From Aedoeadaptatus ivorii (lineage in GTDB: Bacteria; Bacillota; Clostridia; Tissierellales; Peptoniphilaceae), in NCBI RefSeq assembly GCF_900638585.1, contig NZ_LR134523.1, forward strand, positions 186,001-250,000: 64,000 nt of DNA, read 5' to 3'. Shown one piece after another: positions 36,597 through 44,995 of the stretch. A program made the position numbers and the translations under genes. Within the stretch, counting starts at the first letter, position 1, and every line of letters begins with the position of its first letter. The notes under the pieces were generated by a model. It saw only the letters and a list, made by a program, of their open reading frames with translations, was not told where the DNA came from and made no database searches.

Positions 36597-37400
36597 TTAG
36601 TGACGTTCATTCCATTCTTCCATCGGCGTCTTGTATCCAATCGAGGAGTGGGGACGCAGATGATTGTAGTAATAAAAGTAATAATCGAACATCATATCCA
36701 CTTGGTTTTTGGTGAAGGCGGATATCTTTCCCATCTCCACTTTCATCGTCTGCCAAAAGGTCTCAATAAAGATGTTATCAGCGGGCCGATGCGGCCGGGA
36801 CATGGAATGGAGGATTCCATTTTCTTCTAATGTCCGATGAAAGTTCTTGCTAACAAACGGACTTCCTCGATCCGTAAGGATCATATACGGTTTTTCATAG
36901 CGTTCGAGGGCATCGTTTAATGCTTCCAGTGCCACCGCTGTATTGTTCTTCGAGGATTTCGCATATCCCACCAAGACTTTCGATTGTATCGAAAGAATGC
37001 CACAAACGTAATACGTTTTGTTTTCCACTTTTATTTCCGTAAAATCGGTGGACCAAATTTCTTGCTTCTTTTCCTGCGAAGAAAGTTTGGCGTACAGATT
37101 TTCCTGAATATAGCGCTTTGTATGGGGACTTGTGTGGACATTGTGGATTTTCTTCCTGCCGTATTTTGCTTGCAAGCCATTCATTTTCAGAATACGGGAA
37201 ATTTTCCATTCCGAATAGTGGCAATCTTCCTTTTCCAAGATCTTTTTTAAATGTCTACGACCAAAAGACCCGTGATGCCGATGAAATGCCTCTATCACCG
37301 GACGCATCTCTTCTTTGGAACATAGGGGCTTCAGGGGATGTTTCAAACGATAATAGTAAGAAGATCGGGGGATTTTTATGATTTCGCATACTTTACGCAA
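36597..37400 (-). CDS. IS3-family transposase OrfB, copy 2
   Basis: A 267-residue DDE transposase subunit identical to the copy at 7932-8735 except for Cys for Tyr in the PLCSKEEM segment and Glu for Ala near the C-terminus (NERH). The DDE residues are intact, so it is probably active. It is likely translated as an OrfAB fusion through -1 frameshifting from orfA. Confidence 0.94.
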   Translation of the reverse strand: MRKVCEIIKIPRSSYYYRLKHPLKPLCSKEEMRPVIEAFHRHHGSFGRRHLKKILEKEDCHYSEWKISRILKMNGLQAKYGRKKIHNVHTSPHTKRYIQENLYAKLSSQEKKQEIWSTDFTEIKVENKTYYVCGILSIQSKVLVGYAKSSKNNTAVALEALNDALERYEKPYMILTDRGSPFVSKNFHRTLEENGILHSMSRPHRPADNIFIETFWQTMKVEMGKISAFTKNQVDMMFDYYFYYYNHLRPHSSIGYKTPMEEWNERH

Positions 37401-37432
37401 CGGATATTGGCATAAATGGACAATGGCAAAGT

Positions 37433-37732
37433 TTATTTTGTCTGTTGTCGGCGCGCAAAGTATGCTTCGGCTTTTTTTAAGATTTCGTTCTCCATTTTGA
37501 GTTCTTCGATTTCTTTTTTCAATGCTTTGAGCTCATTTCCGGGAACAACTGCTTTGGAATCAAAAGCAAGCGGACCGTTTTTCTTAAATTCCTTTACCCA
37601 ACGCCATACAGTCTGTCGGTTCAGATCATAAATCTCACAGATTTCTTTCGTGGAGTAGATATTTGACAGCTTCTTTTCCACGATATCGAGTTTGAATTCT
37701 TTTGTGAAAACTCTTCTGCTTCCTTTCGACAT
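37433..37732 (-). CDS. IS3-family transposase OrfA, copy 2
   Basis: A 99-residue helix-turn-helix and zipper subunit with the same protein sequence as copy 1 (8768-9067). The one visible DNA change is silent. Upstream AGGAGGAG and the terminal AAAA slip site are conserved. Confidence 0.93.
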   Translation of the reverse strand: MSKGSRRVFTKEFKLDIVEKKLSNIYSTKEICEIYDLNRQTVWRWVKEFKKNGPLAFDSKAVVPGNELKALKKEIEELKMENEILKKAEAYFARRQQTK

Positions 37733-37864
37733 ATGTCTCCTCCTTTGCTGAGGTAACTAAGGCCGTGTCTAAAATCATTATACCAGCTACCTCTGCTCAG
37801 GATGACAAGGAAGTGGGTGGCAATAGCTTACGGAATGCTGTCTTGCCATATTCAGGATGACAAG

Positions 37865-38566
37865 GTGTACGATCCACAACCCCATAAAGACGAAAAATAC
37901 CGACACCGGAACAGGAGAAGTACCATCGAACCCTTACTACAAATCTACGACGCACTTTTTTCCCATTACGGCGACCTGCACTGGTGGCCGGGGGAAAACC
38001 CCTACGAAATTATGGTGGGCGCGATTCTTACGCAAAACACCGCCTGGACGAATGTAGAAAAGGCGATTGCCCGTCTGGCGGAAGACCTCACGCCGCAGAG
38101 GATCGCCGCCATGCCCGTGGAAACATTGGAAGAAAGGATTCGCCCGGCGGGATTTTTTCGCCAAAAGGCGCGCTATTTGAAGGCGATGACGGCGTGGTAT
38201 GCGCGTTACAACTACGACGCCGAAGCGGTGCGACGCGTGCCTTTGGACGCGCTGCGACCCGAAATTCTTTCGGTAAAAGGCATCGGAAACGAAACGGCGG
38301 ACAGCATTTTGCTCTACGCCTTCGATCTGCCGTCTTTTGTGGTGAATGCGTATACGATGCGCCACTTCGCCCGCTACCCGCTCAAGACGGGAAGGACGTA
38401 TGCGGCGGTGCAGGCGTATTGCGAAGCGCGGCTCCCCGAAAGCGCCGAGATCTACAATCACTTTCACGCGTTGATCGTGATCAACGGCAAGGAACACTGC
38501 AAAAAGCGGCCGATCTGTGCGGGTTGCCCGCTGGAGGGCGGCTGCGAAAAGCGCATAGAGGAATGA
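37865..38566 (+). CDS. Endonuclease III-like HhH-GPD protein with atypical active site
   Basis: About 233 residues. The HhH-GPD fold starts at YEIMVGAILTQNTAWTNVEKA. The helix-hairpin-helix is VKGIGNETAD, and a C-terminal [4Fe-4S] loop reads CKKRPICAGCPLEGGC (C-x5-C-x2-C-x5-C; x6 is usual for the first gap). The overall pattern is nearest to MagIII/endonuclease III-domain glycosylases. The residue matching the catalytic Asp is Asn (FVVNAYTMR), and the HhH lacks the lyase Lys. Start uncertain: GTG 37865 has AGGA 7 bases upstream; ATG 37802 lies in the IS-flanking repeat; the best ribosome-binding site (AGGAG at 37913) points to ATC 37925. Confidence 0.85.
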   Translation: MYDPQPHKDEKYRHRNRRSTIEPLLQIYDALFSHYGDLHWWPGENPYEIMVGAILTQNTAWTNVEKAIARLAEDLTPQRIAAMPVETLEERIRPAGFFRQKARYLKAMTAWYARYNYDAEAVRRVPLDALRPEILSVKGIGNETADSILLYAFDLPSFVVNAYTMRHFARYPLKTGRTYAAVQAYCEARLPESAEIYNHFHALIVINGKEHCKKRPICAGCPLEGGCEKRIEE

Positions 38567-38590
38567 ATCGATCTTCGGATCGATTTTTTT
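38566..38590 (+). terminator. Terminator of the endonuclease III-like gene
   Basis: AATCGATC-TTCG-GATCGATT with a stable UUCG tetraloop and a run of T. It begins at the stop codon. Confidence 0.88.
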
Positions 38591-38729
38591 GTGGAATTGT
38601 TCGGTTTTTACATGAGAAAGGGCATCTATTTCTTACACAGAATGTATACAAAAAGAATAACCGATACGAGCGACCGCCAAGCGAATTTACGAGGGGGCGG
38701 TTGTATGCGACACACCATAGGAGGAAATT

Positions 38730-39638
38730 ATGCAAAAGACGATCAAACGAGCCGGTATGTTTGTCGCCTTATCGCTGATTTTGGTGGCCTGTGGCGGCGG
38801 TGCCGACAAAGGAAATGCCGAGAACAAAGGCGGCGAGAATACGGCGCAGGGTACGAATACGGCAGATTATACGACGAAGACTTGGGACGATATGACCAAG
38901 GAAGAACAGCAGATTTTGGCGACGAAGATGTTGACCATGAGCGAAGAAGAGCGCGCTGCGGTTTCGAAAGATATGATAGGCGTGACGGCAGCCCAAGAAG
39001 CCCAGTATGCACAGTTTACGGAAAAGGGATATCGACAGGTCGGGGACAAGTATTTTTACGGCGGCATCGTAAAAAATACGTCCGATAAAAAGGCGCTTCA
39101 AGCCACGAATGTGCACATTACGGCAGTGGATGCCGAAGGAAAGACGCTCTTTGAAGATTTAAAGGCAACCAATGGGTTGCAGCCGGGCGATCAAAATGGA
39201 TTCTTCGGAATCTATGTTAAGGATTTTCCCGAAGAGGTGGCGAATATCGAGTTTACCATCGACCAGGGGTGGTTGGAAGCGCCCTCCGAGACGGCCGTAC
39301 GCGCTGCCGATTTGAAGACCGAGATGCAGGTAGAAGAAGACGGGGAAGCCAAGAAGATCTATGGCACCGTAACGAACACTTCTAAAGAAGAGGTTATGTC
39401 GTTGGATCTGATATTGCTCTTGAAACGAGACGGAGAGTTTTTGATCGGCGACGACGTGAGCCTGGGCGGCTTTCAGCCGGGGGAATCGAAAGAATACTCC
39501 TTTACGATGTCGCCGGAGATCACTTACGACGATATGCAACTGGTCCCGGACTTTTATGCGCCGGATGCGAATAAGTACGAAAGAATGACGCAGGAAGGCA
39601 TGGCGGAAGCTGCAAAGCAGATGTTGGATAAGAAGTAA
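38730..39638 (+). CDS. Lipoprotein with two FxLYD-like domains
   Basis: A 302-residue secreted lipoprotein. The signal peptide ends in lipobox LVAC (Cys about 21), followed by a Gly/Asn/Glu linker. An alpha-helical segment (about 50-95, TWDDMTKEEQQILATKML) is followed by two immunoglobulin-like modules (about 105-185 and 195-290), each with a G-x-V-x-NTS signature (GGIVKNTSDK, YGTVTNTSKE), as in FxLYD domains. Function unknown. Start at 38730 after ATAGGAGG. Monocistronic, between terminators. Confidence 0.82.
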   Translation: MQKTIKRAGMFVALSLILVACGGGADKGNAENKGGENTAQGTNTADYTTKTWDDMTKEEQQILATKMLTMSEEERAAVSKDMIGVTAAQEAQYAQFTEKGYRQVGDKYFYGGIVKNTSDKKALQATNVHITAVDAEGKTLFEDLKATNGLQPGDQNGFFGIYVKDFPEEVANIEFTIDQGWLEAPSETAVRAADLKTEMQVEEDGEAKKIYGTVTNTSKEEVMSLDLILLLKRDGEFLIGDDVSLGGFQPGESKEYSFTMSPEITYDDMQLVPDFYAPDANKYERMTQEGMAEAAKQMLDKK

Positions 39639-39656
39639 TACCCAAAAGGATTTTAG

Positions 39657-39694
39657 AATCAAAAACAGCGACCGCATGGCCGCTGTTTTTGATT
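39657..39694. terminator. Bidirectional terminator between lipoprotein and sensor kinase genes
   Basis: Perfect 14-bp arms AATCAAAAACAGCG / CGCTGTTTTTGATT, with T runs in both orientations. It ends convergent transcription. Confidence 0.9.
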
Positions 39695-39697
39695 GCA

Positions 39698-41002
39698 TTA
39701 GAATGGCTTTGGGAAGATCAGCCGCGCGATAAGGCCGGGATCGCCGTAGGCGAACTGTACCGTACCTCCGTGGATGGCGAGGATTTTCTTTACGATGGGG
39801 ATGCCGAATCCGTTGGCACTGCGGGGCGAAATATCGTCGTTTAGGCGCTCGGTATCTGCCGAAGAAATCGTCCCGTCGTCGGCAATACATAGTACCACCG
39901 CGTCTTTCGTCTCTTTGATGGCGATGCGCACCGTCACCGCCTTGTTGTGGCGAGCAGAGTTTTGGAGCAGGTTGCGCACGGCGCGGTCGATCAGGTTTTC
40001 GTCTCCCATAATGCGGGCGTCCTCTGCGTCGTCGATTTCGACGGAAAAGTCGGTGTCCGAGGCGTCGATACATTCCGCGGCGATGCGGCGTATGAGGGGA
40101 AGGAGCGCGATTGCCTTCGGGTTTTCGGGTGCGTCCAGCTGTTCCATAAAATAGGTGAGATTGAGCCCTTCCAAAATTTTGTCGATCCGAAAGGCGCTCT
40201 CTTCGATGGTTTTTGCGGCGTGGCTGATGTCTTTTCCGTCTTCGATGGATTTCGCATTGGCGGCGATCACCGTAAGGGGTGTGCGGATGTCGTGGCTGAT
40301 GCCCCGAATCCAGCGACGACGCTCCGCCTTATCGGCTTCGAGGTGGCGAGAAGTGCGGTTTAAGGCTTCTTTTAGGTCGTTCAGTTCGCCGCCGTGGGGC
40401 AGGGAGACGGGGCGGTTTTGTGCCAGTTCCTCGATTCCTTTTGCCAAGGGCAGGATCTCGGCGTTTAGTTTCTTGGAAGAAAAATAATACAACAAGAATA
40501 CCGCAAAAATTCCGAAGGCGAAGATAAAGAGCAGCAAGTAGAGCAGTCGAAAGGTCATCTCCACTTGAAAATAGTTCGACGCCAATTTGCCGTAGCTGTC
40601 TTTCGGATACCCCAATACGACGATGTTTTCGCCTTCTACATAGGTAAACACCGGGTGGTCCTCGAGATACCAGCGGGTAAACTTCGCCACCTCCGAAGTC
40701 TTATAGTCGTGCCGAAGCGACGCCGGAACGCCGTAGGCGGTGCGATACTTTCCCGTATCGTCGAGCACCAGCATCCATATGCCCTCGTCGGCGAGGGTAT
40801 TTTGCAGGGGGGCGGACAGGGCGCGGGGGTCGTCTTTTGCGATCGCCTTATACAAAGAGTCGGGTGATTTGGGAGAGCGCGCCTCCCGAAAATAGATGGC
40901 GCCGACGCCGATCATCCAGACTAGGAGCACGGCGGCAAAGAGGGCGAGCAGTGTGGCGAGAAAGCGGAATAGGGTTTTGGTAAAAAAGGTAAGGGACTTC
41001 AC
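39698..41002 (-). CDS. Sensor histidine kinase (LanK-like context)
   Basis: A 434-residue membrane kinase. It has two helices (about 8-35 and 153-176) around an extracytoplasmic sensor domain (about 40-150), a HAMP-like segment, the H-box WIRGISHDIRTPLTVIAAN and an N-box RAVRNLLQNSARHN. The ATP lid is shortened (ADDGTISSADTERL, lacking the second Gly), followed by GFGIPIVKKI. It overlaps its response regulator by 4 bases and is divergent from a three-gene ABC transporter, the usual set-up for antimicrobial-peptide sensing and immunity. Confidence 0.92.
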   Translation of the reverse strand: MKSLTFFTKTLFRFLATLLALFAAVLLVWMIGVGAIYFREARSPKSPDSLYKAIAKDDPRALSAPLQNTLADEGIWMLVLDDTGKYRTAYGVPASLRHDYKTSEVAKFTRWYLEDHPVFTYVEGENIVVLGYPKDSYGKLASNYFQVEMTFRLLYLLLFIFAFGIFAVFLLYYFSSKKLNAEILPLAKGIEELAQNRPVSLPHGGELNDLKEALNRTSRHLEADKAERRRWIRGISHDIRTPLTVIAANAKSIEDGKDISHAAKTIEESAFRIDKILEGLNLTYFMEQLDAPENPKAIALLPLIRRIAAECIDASDTDFSVEIDDAEDARIMGDENLIDRAVRNLLQNSARHNKAVTVRIAIKETKDAVVLCIADDGTISSADTERLNDDISPRSANGFGIPIVKKILAIHGGTVQFAYGDPGLIARLIFPKPF

Positions 41003-41688
41003 GGCCGTACCCGCAGTTTATAGCCCAGTCCCCGATAGGTACGGAGGCTTTCGGGATTCGACGGGTCCTGTTCGATTTTTTGCCGAATCTTGCGAATATG
41101 TGCCATCAGGGTGTTTTCGTAGCCGTAGCAATCCTCGCCCCATACGGCAGAGAGGATGCCGTCGATGGTGACGATATGGTTTTTGTTTTCGTAGAGCAAG
41201 TGCAAGATGTGGTATTCCTTGGCAGTCAGCGGCACCTCGCCTTTGGCATTGCGTACTGTAGCGCGGTCGAAGTCGACGGTGGAAGCGGCGAGGGCCACAA
41301 CCTCGCTTTCGGGATACGCGCGGTGCAGGATCGCTTTGGTGCGCAGCAGTAAGTCTTTGGGGCGAAAGGGCTTTACGATATAGTCGTCAGCCCCTAGATC
41401 GAAGCCGCTGTACTGCTTGTCCACATCCGAGACCGCCGAGAGAAAGAGCACCGGCATATTCGAAGACTTACGGATCTGTTGAATGATCGCAAAGCCGCTC
41501 CCGTCAGGCAAAATAATGTCGAGGATCGCCATATGGATGTCCTCGCGGGCGAGTATGTCGAGGGCCTCTTGCTGGTTCTTTGCGCGGGAAATATGTTCGA
41601 AGCCGTCTTCTCTCAGCACGCTTTCGACAAAGTCCAAAATGGCCGCATCGTCGTCTGTAATTAATATCGTTCGCTCGTGTGTTTTCAT
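40999..41688 (-). CDS. OmpR-family response regulator
   Basis: A 229-residue regulator with receiver phosphoacceptor Asp57 (MAILDIILPDGSG), Lys in IVKPFRPKDLL and a winged-helix output domain (about 130-229, ENTLMAHIRKIRQKIE). It is the first gene of the minus-strand operon with the kinase. Dyads and direct repeats in the divergent promoter region (41730-41775) are candidate binding sites controlling the ABC genes. Confidence 0.94.
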   Translation of the reverse strand: MKTHERTILITDDDAAILDFVESVLREDGFEHISRAKNQQEALDILAREDIHMAILDIILPDGSGFAIIQQIRKSSNMPVLFLSAVSDVDKQYSGFDLGADDYIVKPFRPKDLLLRTKAILHRAYPESEVVALAASTVDFDRATVRNAKGEVPLTAKEYHILHLLYENKNHIVTIDGILSAVWGEDCYGYENTLMAHIRKIRQKIEQDPSNPESLRTYRGLGYKLRVRP

Positions 41689-41729
41689 ATTCCACCTCGA
41701 AATCAGTATATCAAAAGGAAGCGCTAATC

Positions 41730-41775
41730 CCTTAAAATTCAGGTAAATTTAAGGAAGGCGCAAGAAACGCGTAAG
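41730..41775. promoter_or_regulatory. Candidate response-regulator binding sites between divergent operons
   Basis: A CCTTAAA ... TTTAAGG dyad (41730-41754, 11-base centre) is followed by an imperfect direct repeat, CGCAAGAAA then CGCGTAAGA. OmpR-type regulators commonly bind such direct repeats. It lies 57 bases upstream of the ABC operon start. Confidence 0.4.
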
Positions 41776-41810
41776 AAGTGGGCAATAGAATATATGTAGG
41801 AGGTGGAGAC

Positions 41811-42716
41811 GTGGAAACCATGGTTTCTATGCAGAATGTACAAAAATCCTTCGGCCGGACGATGGCCGCAGATATAGAAGCGTTGACGGTGAAGAGAGGG
41901 TCCGTTTACGGACTGATCGGCCCCAATGGCGCCGGCAAGACGACGGCGATGAAGATGATTACGGGCCTTGCCTATGCCGATCGCGGCGAGATCTGTGTGG
42001 CCGGTCTGCGCGCTGGAAAGAAAAACCGCATCGAGATCGCGAAGAAACTCGGCGCACTGATCGAATCGCCCGCCTATTACGAAAATTTAACGGGCTATGA
42101 GAATTTGGACATCGTGCGGCGCTACAAGGGAATCGAAAAGAAGCATATCGACGAGGCGCTCGCGATTGTGGGGCTTACAGGCCACGAAAAGAAGCGCGCC
42201 GGCGCCTATTCCCTGGGCATGAAGCAGCGTTTGGGGATTGCGATGGCAATTATGGGTTTTCCGCCGCTGGTGATTTTGGACGAGCCCACCAACGGGCTCG
42301 ATCCCCGCGCCATGGCGGAGATGCGCGATTTGATTCGTTCGCTTCCCCGCCGGTTCGATACGACGGTGATGCTTTCGTCACACGATTTGGACGAAATAGA
42401 GAAAATGGCGGATACCATCGGTATTATCGGTAAGGGAAAGATGCTCTACGAAGGTGATATGGCGGCTTTTAAGAACCGCTACCGGGGCGAGATTCGCCTG
42501 CGCACATCCGACGACGAGCGGGCGGCGATGGTGCTGGAAGATGTGCGTGCCAAACTCGAGGGCGGTTATATCGCGGTGGCGTATGGGGAAGATGCGCGGA
42601 TCGGCGCGATCAACCGGCGCCTGACAGAGGCGGGGATCGACGTGTATCGCATCTACGAATCCCTGCGCTCTCTCGAAGAGCTGTTTCTGGAATTTACCCG
42701 GGACGCAGAACTTTAG
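41811..42716 (+). CDS. ABC transporter ATP-binding protein, LanF-like
   Basis: A 301-residue ATPase with Walker A GPNGAGKTT, signature YSLGMKQRLGIAMA, Walker B LVILDEPTNGLDP and a C-terminal extension typical of bacitracin/lantibiotic-immunity ATPases. GTG 41811 is favoured because AGGAGG lies 7 bases before it; ATG 41820 is an alternative. It heads an operon with two ABC-2 permeases. Confidence 0.93.
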   Translation: METMVSMQNVQKSFGRTMAADIEALTVKRGSVYGLIGPNGAGKTTAMKMITGLAYADRGEICVAGLRAGKKNRIEIAKKLGALIESPAYYENLTGYENLDIVRRYKGIEKKHIDEALAIVGLTGHEKKRAGAYSLGMKQRLGIAMAIMGFPPLVILDEPTNGLDPRAMAEMRDLIRSLPRRFDTTVMLSSHDLDEIEKMADTIGIIGKGKMLYEGDMAAFKNRYRGEIRLRTSDDERAAMVLEDVRAKLEGGYIAVAYGEDARIGAINRRLTEAGIDVYRIYESLRSLEELFLEFTRDAEL

Positions 42717-42724
42717 GAGGCTGT

Positions 42725-43468
42725 ATGCGCGAAAACTTATTTGCCATCGAAAAAAGAAAATACCGCGGCGTGTGGGAAGTTTTGTTCTTCGCATTGGTAA
42801 GCGCGGTGAGTTTGGGGATCGCTGCGGCGAATCTCTATGCAGGCGGAGACGGTGATGCGCTCTTTAGGCGGCTTTCGGCGGTGGACAGCTTTTTGTTTAT
42901 AAAGATCATCGTCGAGCCGATTTTTCTCGCGGCGGTGGCGGGCCGATCGGTAGAAATCGAGAGCGATCGAGATATGTGGAAGATGATCCGTACGGCGGGG
43001 ATCGATCTCGACAAGGTCTACGCCACAAAGTTTTGCTATTCACTTTCGAAGGTCGCCGTCTACCAAGCGGTGGAATGGGCAGCACTTCTAGTTCTGATCT
43101 CGGTATGGGTACCGGGACCGCTTCCGTGGGGGCGCATCGTCTTTTCCTATGCAGGGCAGTTTTGTGTGTCATTTTTGCTACTTGCCGTACACTATGTCCT
43201 CGCCCTTCGGCGGGGCGAGGCGCGCACGTCCGCCGCGGTGGCGCTGGTGGGCACGCTCGCGGGGCTGATCTTTCTGTTCTTGCCCGATGTCTTTTCGCTC
43301 GTCAATCCCTACAGTTGGTACGGGCGACTGATGCAGGTGGGCTATGACTACACCGGCGGAGAGCCGGTGCGGTATTTGATGGCGCCGTCGTATGGAATTC
43401 CGATCGTTGCGGTGCTATTGGGCGTGGCGGTACTCTACGGGGGCATAAAGCGAGGTGTGCGGGAATGA
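42725..43468 (+). CDS. ABC-2 type permease, LanE-like
   Basis: A 247-residue membrane protein with six predicted helices (about 17-37, 52-72, 103-125, 135-157, 170-188 and 218-240) and the short cytosolic loop common to lantibiotic-immunity permeases. AGGAGG lies before the start. The next permease overlaps its stop by 4 bases. With its partner and the ATPase it forms an exporter that probably removes an antimicrobial peptide from the membrane (inferred from context). Confidence 0.85.
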   Translation: MRENLFAIEKRKYRGVWEVLFFALVSAVSLGIAAANLYAGGDGDALFRRLSAVDSFLFIKIIVEPIFLAAVAGRSVEIESDRDMWKMIRTAGIDLDKVYATKFCYSLSKVAVYQAVEWAALLVLISVWVPGPLPWGRIVFSYAGQFCVSFLLLAVHYVLALRRGEARTSAAVALVGTLAGLIFLFLPDVFSLVNPYSWYGRLMQVGYDYTGGEPVRYLMAPSYGIPIVAVLLGVAVLYGGIKRGVRE

Positions 43469-44199
43469 GAGAAGCGATTTTTATCGAATGGCAAAAAATA
43501 AAGGGAACCAAGGCGTGGATGCCGCTGTTATTCTTGCCCCTGGTCTCGGTCTTATACGGATCGGTAAACTACGCCAACAATACGGAACTCTTGCAGAGCG
43601 AATGGATCAGTCTGTGGACCCAGGTATATTTGTTTTACGGGTTGTTCTTTTTGCCGGGGCTGATCGGGTTTTTCGCATCCTATATATGGAGCGGCGAGCA
43701 CCGCGGCAACAATATGAACTTGCTGTTGACATCGGCGGTGCCGCCCCGCATCATCATCTTTTCCAAGACGGCGACAGTCTTTCTCGCGGTCCTCTGTGGT
43801 CAATGTATACTGGCAGTGCTGTATGCCGTGGCGGGGAGCTTCTTTCACTTTTCATCGGCGTTTCCGGTGGGGCTCTTCCCGTATCTGCTCTTGTCGACGG
43901 CGCTTTCCCTTTGTATGATTGCCGTACAGATCTTTCTTTCCCTTAAGATCCGTTCCTTCGGCATACCCGTGGCGATTTCGGTGGCCATCAGCATTCTGGC
44001 GGTATTAGTGTCTCAGAATCCAGAGCTTCCGATTTTACAGTACCTTACGCCCAATGTGCTTATCACCCTCGCCATGAACCACTTTCCCGATACGGGCCTT
44101 ACCGCGGCGGATAGTATAGGCATGGCGATCGGCGCGGCGGCGATTTTTGCACTAGCGACGGCAATGAGCATACGCGCGCTACACAAAAAGATATTATAA
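43465..44199 (+). CDS. ABC-2 type permease, LanG/MutG-like
   Basis: A 244-residue membrane protein with six helices. The N-terminal REAIFIEWQKIKGTKAWM and the following helix resemble the MutG/LanG family (family start E-x-x-K-x-KxT). It is translationally coupled to the preceding permease (ATGA overlap). No lantibiotic precursor or LanBC/LanM gene is present in the window, so the system is likely defensive rather than self-immunity. Confidence 0.85.
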   Translation: MREAIFIEWQKIKGTKAWMPLLFLPLVSVLYGSVNYANNTELLQSEWISLWTQVYLFYGLFFLPGLIGFFASYIWSGEHRGNNMNLLLTSAVPPRIIIFSKTATVFLAVLCGQCILAVLYAVAGSFFHFSSAFPVGLFPYLLLSTALSLCMIAVQIFLSLKIRSFGIPVAISVAISILAVLVSQNPELPILQYLTPNVLITLAMNHFPDTGLTAADSIGMAIGAAAIFALATAMSIRALHKKIL

Positions 44200-44208
44200 A
44201 GGCAGATC

Positions 44209-44232
44209 GAGAGGCCGAGGCCTCTCTTTTTT
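44209..44232 (+). terminator. Terminator of the ABC operon
   Basis: GAGAGGC-CGAG-GCCTCTC-type hairpin with six T, 9 bases after the stop. Confidence 0.85.
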
Positions 44233-44236
44233 GCAC

Positions 44237-44266
44237 AAAAAAATCCCGAGGCACATACCTCGGGAC
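44237..44266 (-). terminator. Terminator downstream of the GST pseudogene
   Basis: AGTCCCGAGG ... CCTCGGGATT on the minus strand followed by seven T. Confidence 0.85.
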
Positions 44267-44271
44267 TATCA

Positions 44272-44882
44272 TTATTTGTCGTGCAGTTCGAGCACTTTTT
44301 GTACGGCTTCGTCTTTTTCCATTCTTTCCATAAACTTCACCAAGTTGGGGTATTCCTTCCAGGACTTGGGGGTCATGGTGGTCCAGCGGGTGAGGATAAA
44401 GGCGTAGGGATCGAGGACAGTTTTCTTGTCCTTGTAGACGTGGTCTTTGCCTTCTAAGAGGGAATCCAAATGGCTGACCACTTTGTCGATGGCTTTATAG
44501 GACGCCTCTTTTACCTTTTCGAGATCGGCCTCGTCTTCGCTCGTGGTGTATTTTTTGGGGCCGAACATGGGCCAGAAGGCCGGGTGGTAGTCGCCGGTCA
44601 AAATGCCGCCCGTTCATTAAACAAAAACCGGTCTTCAGGGCTTTCGTCGGGACCGAGATCCGCTTCGGGATACATATCGGCGATATATTGCAAAATAGCG
44701 TTGGCCTGCGTTTTAATATTTCCGTCGCCGGAATCGAGGGCCGGCACGGCGCCTAAGGGATTGATTTTCTTGTATTCGTCCGATCCGAGTTCTACTCTTT
44801 CCACTTCGTAGTCGGCGCCCGCCCATTCCAAAGAGATCTATACGGAGAGGGCACAGGTGCCGGGTGCGTAATACAATTTCAT
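44272..44882 (-). pseudogene. Glutathione S-transferase family gene, disrupted twice
   Basis: From ATG at 44882 the frame reads MKLYYAPGTCALSV, then TAG, then ISLEWAGADYEVERVELGS, the start of a GST thioredoxin fold. It continues through NPLGAVPALDSGDG (the cis-Pro region). Near 44605 a one-base deletion in GCGG moves the rest (ILTGDYHPAFWPMFGPKKY to the C-terminus at 44272) to another frame. Both halves align with a full-length GST of about 200 residues, so an intact gene existed recently. A start and ribosome-binding site (AGGAGG) and a terminator remain. Confidence 0.88.
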
Positions 44883-44995
44883 CGTAATTCCTCCTTATGT
44901 TTCTTCTATACCCGAACCGCCGAAAAATAATTCGCATGAGAACGGGGTAAATATAAAGGGATCACGACATATTTTTATTCCATAAAGGAGCAACT

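Larger units (their letters stand above)
36559..37790 (-). mobile_element. IS3-family insertion sequence, copy 2 (1232 bp)
   Basis: Almost identical to copy 1 at 7894-9125, with only a few base changes over 1232 bp, so transposition was recent. The 3-bp direct repeat CTC flanks it at 36556-36558 and 37791-37793. Removing the element and one CTC restores the repeat sequence CTTCGCTCTGCTCAGG, which exists intact near 62690. Confidence 0.94.
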
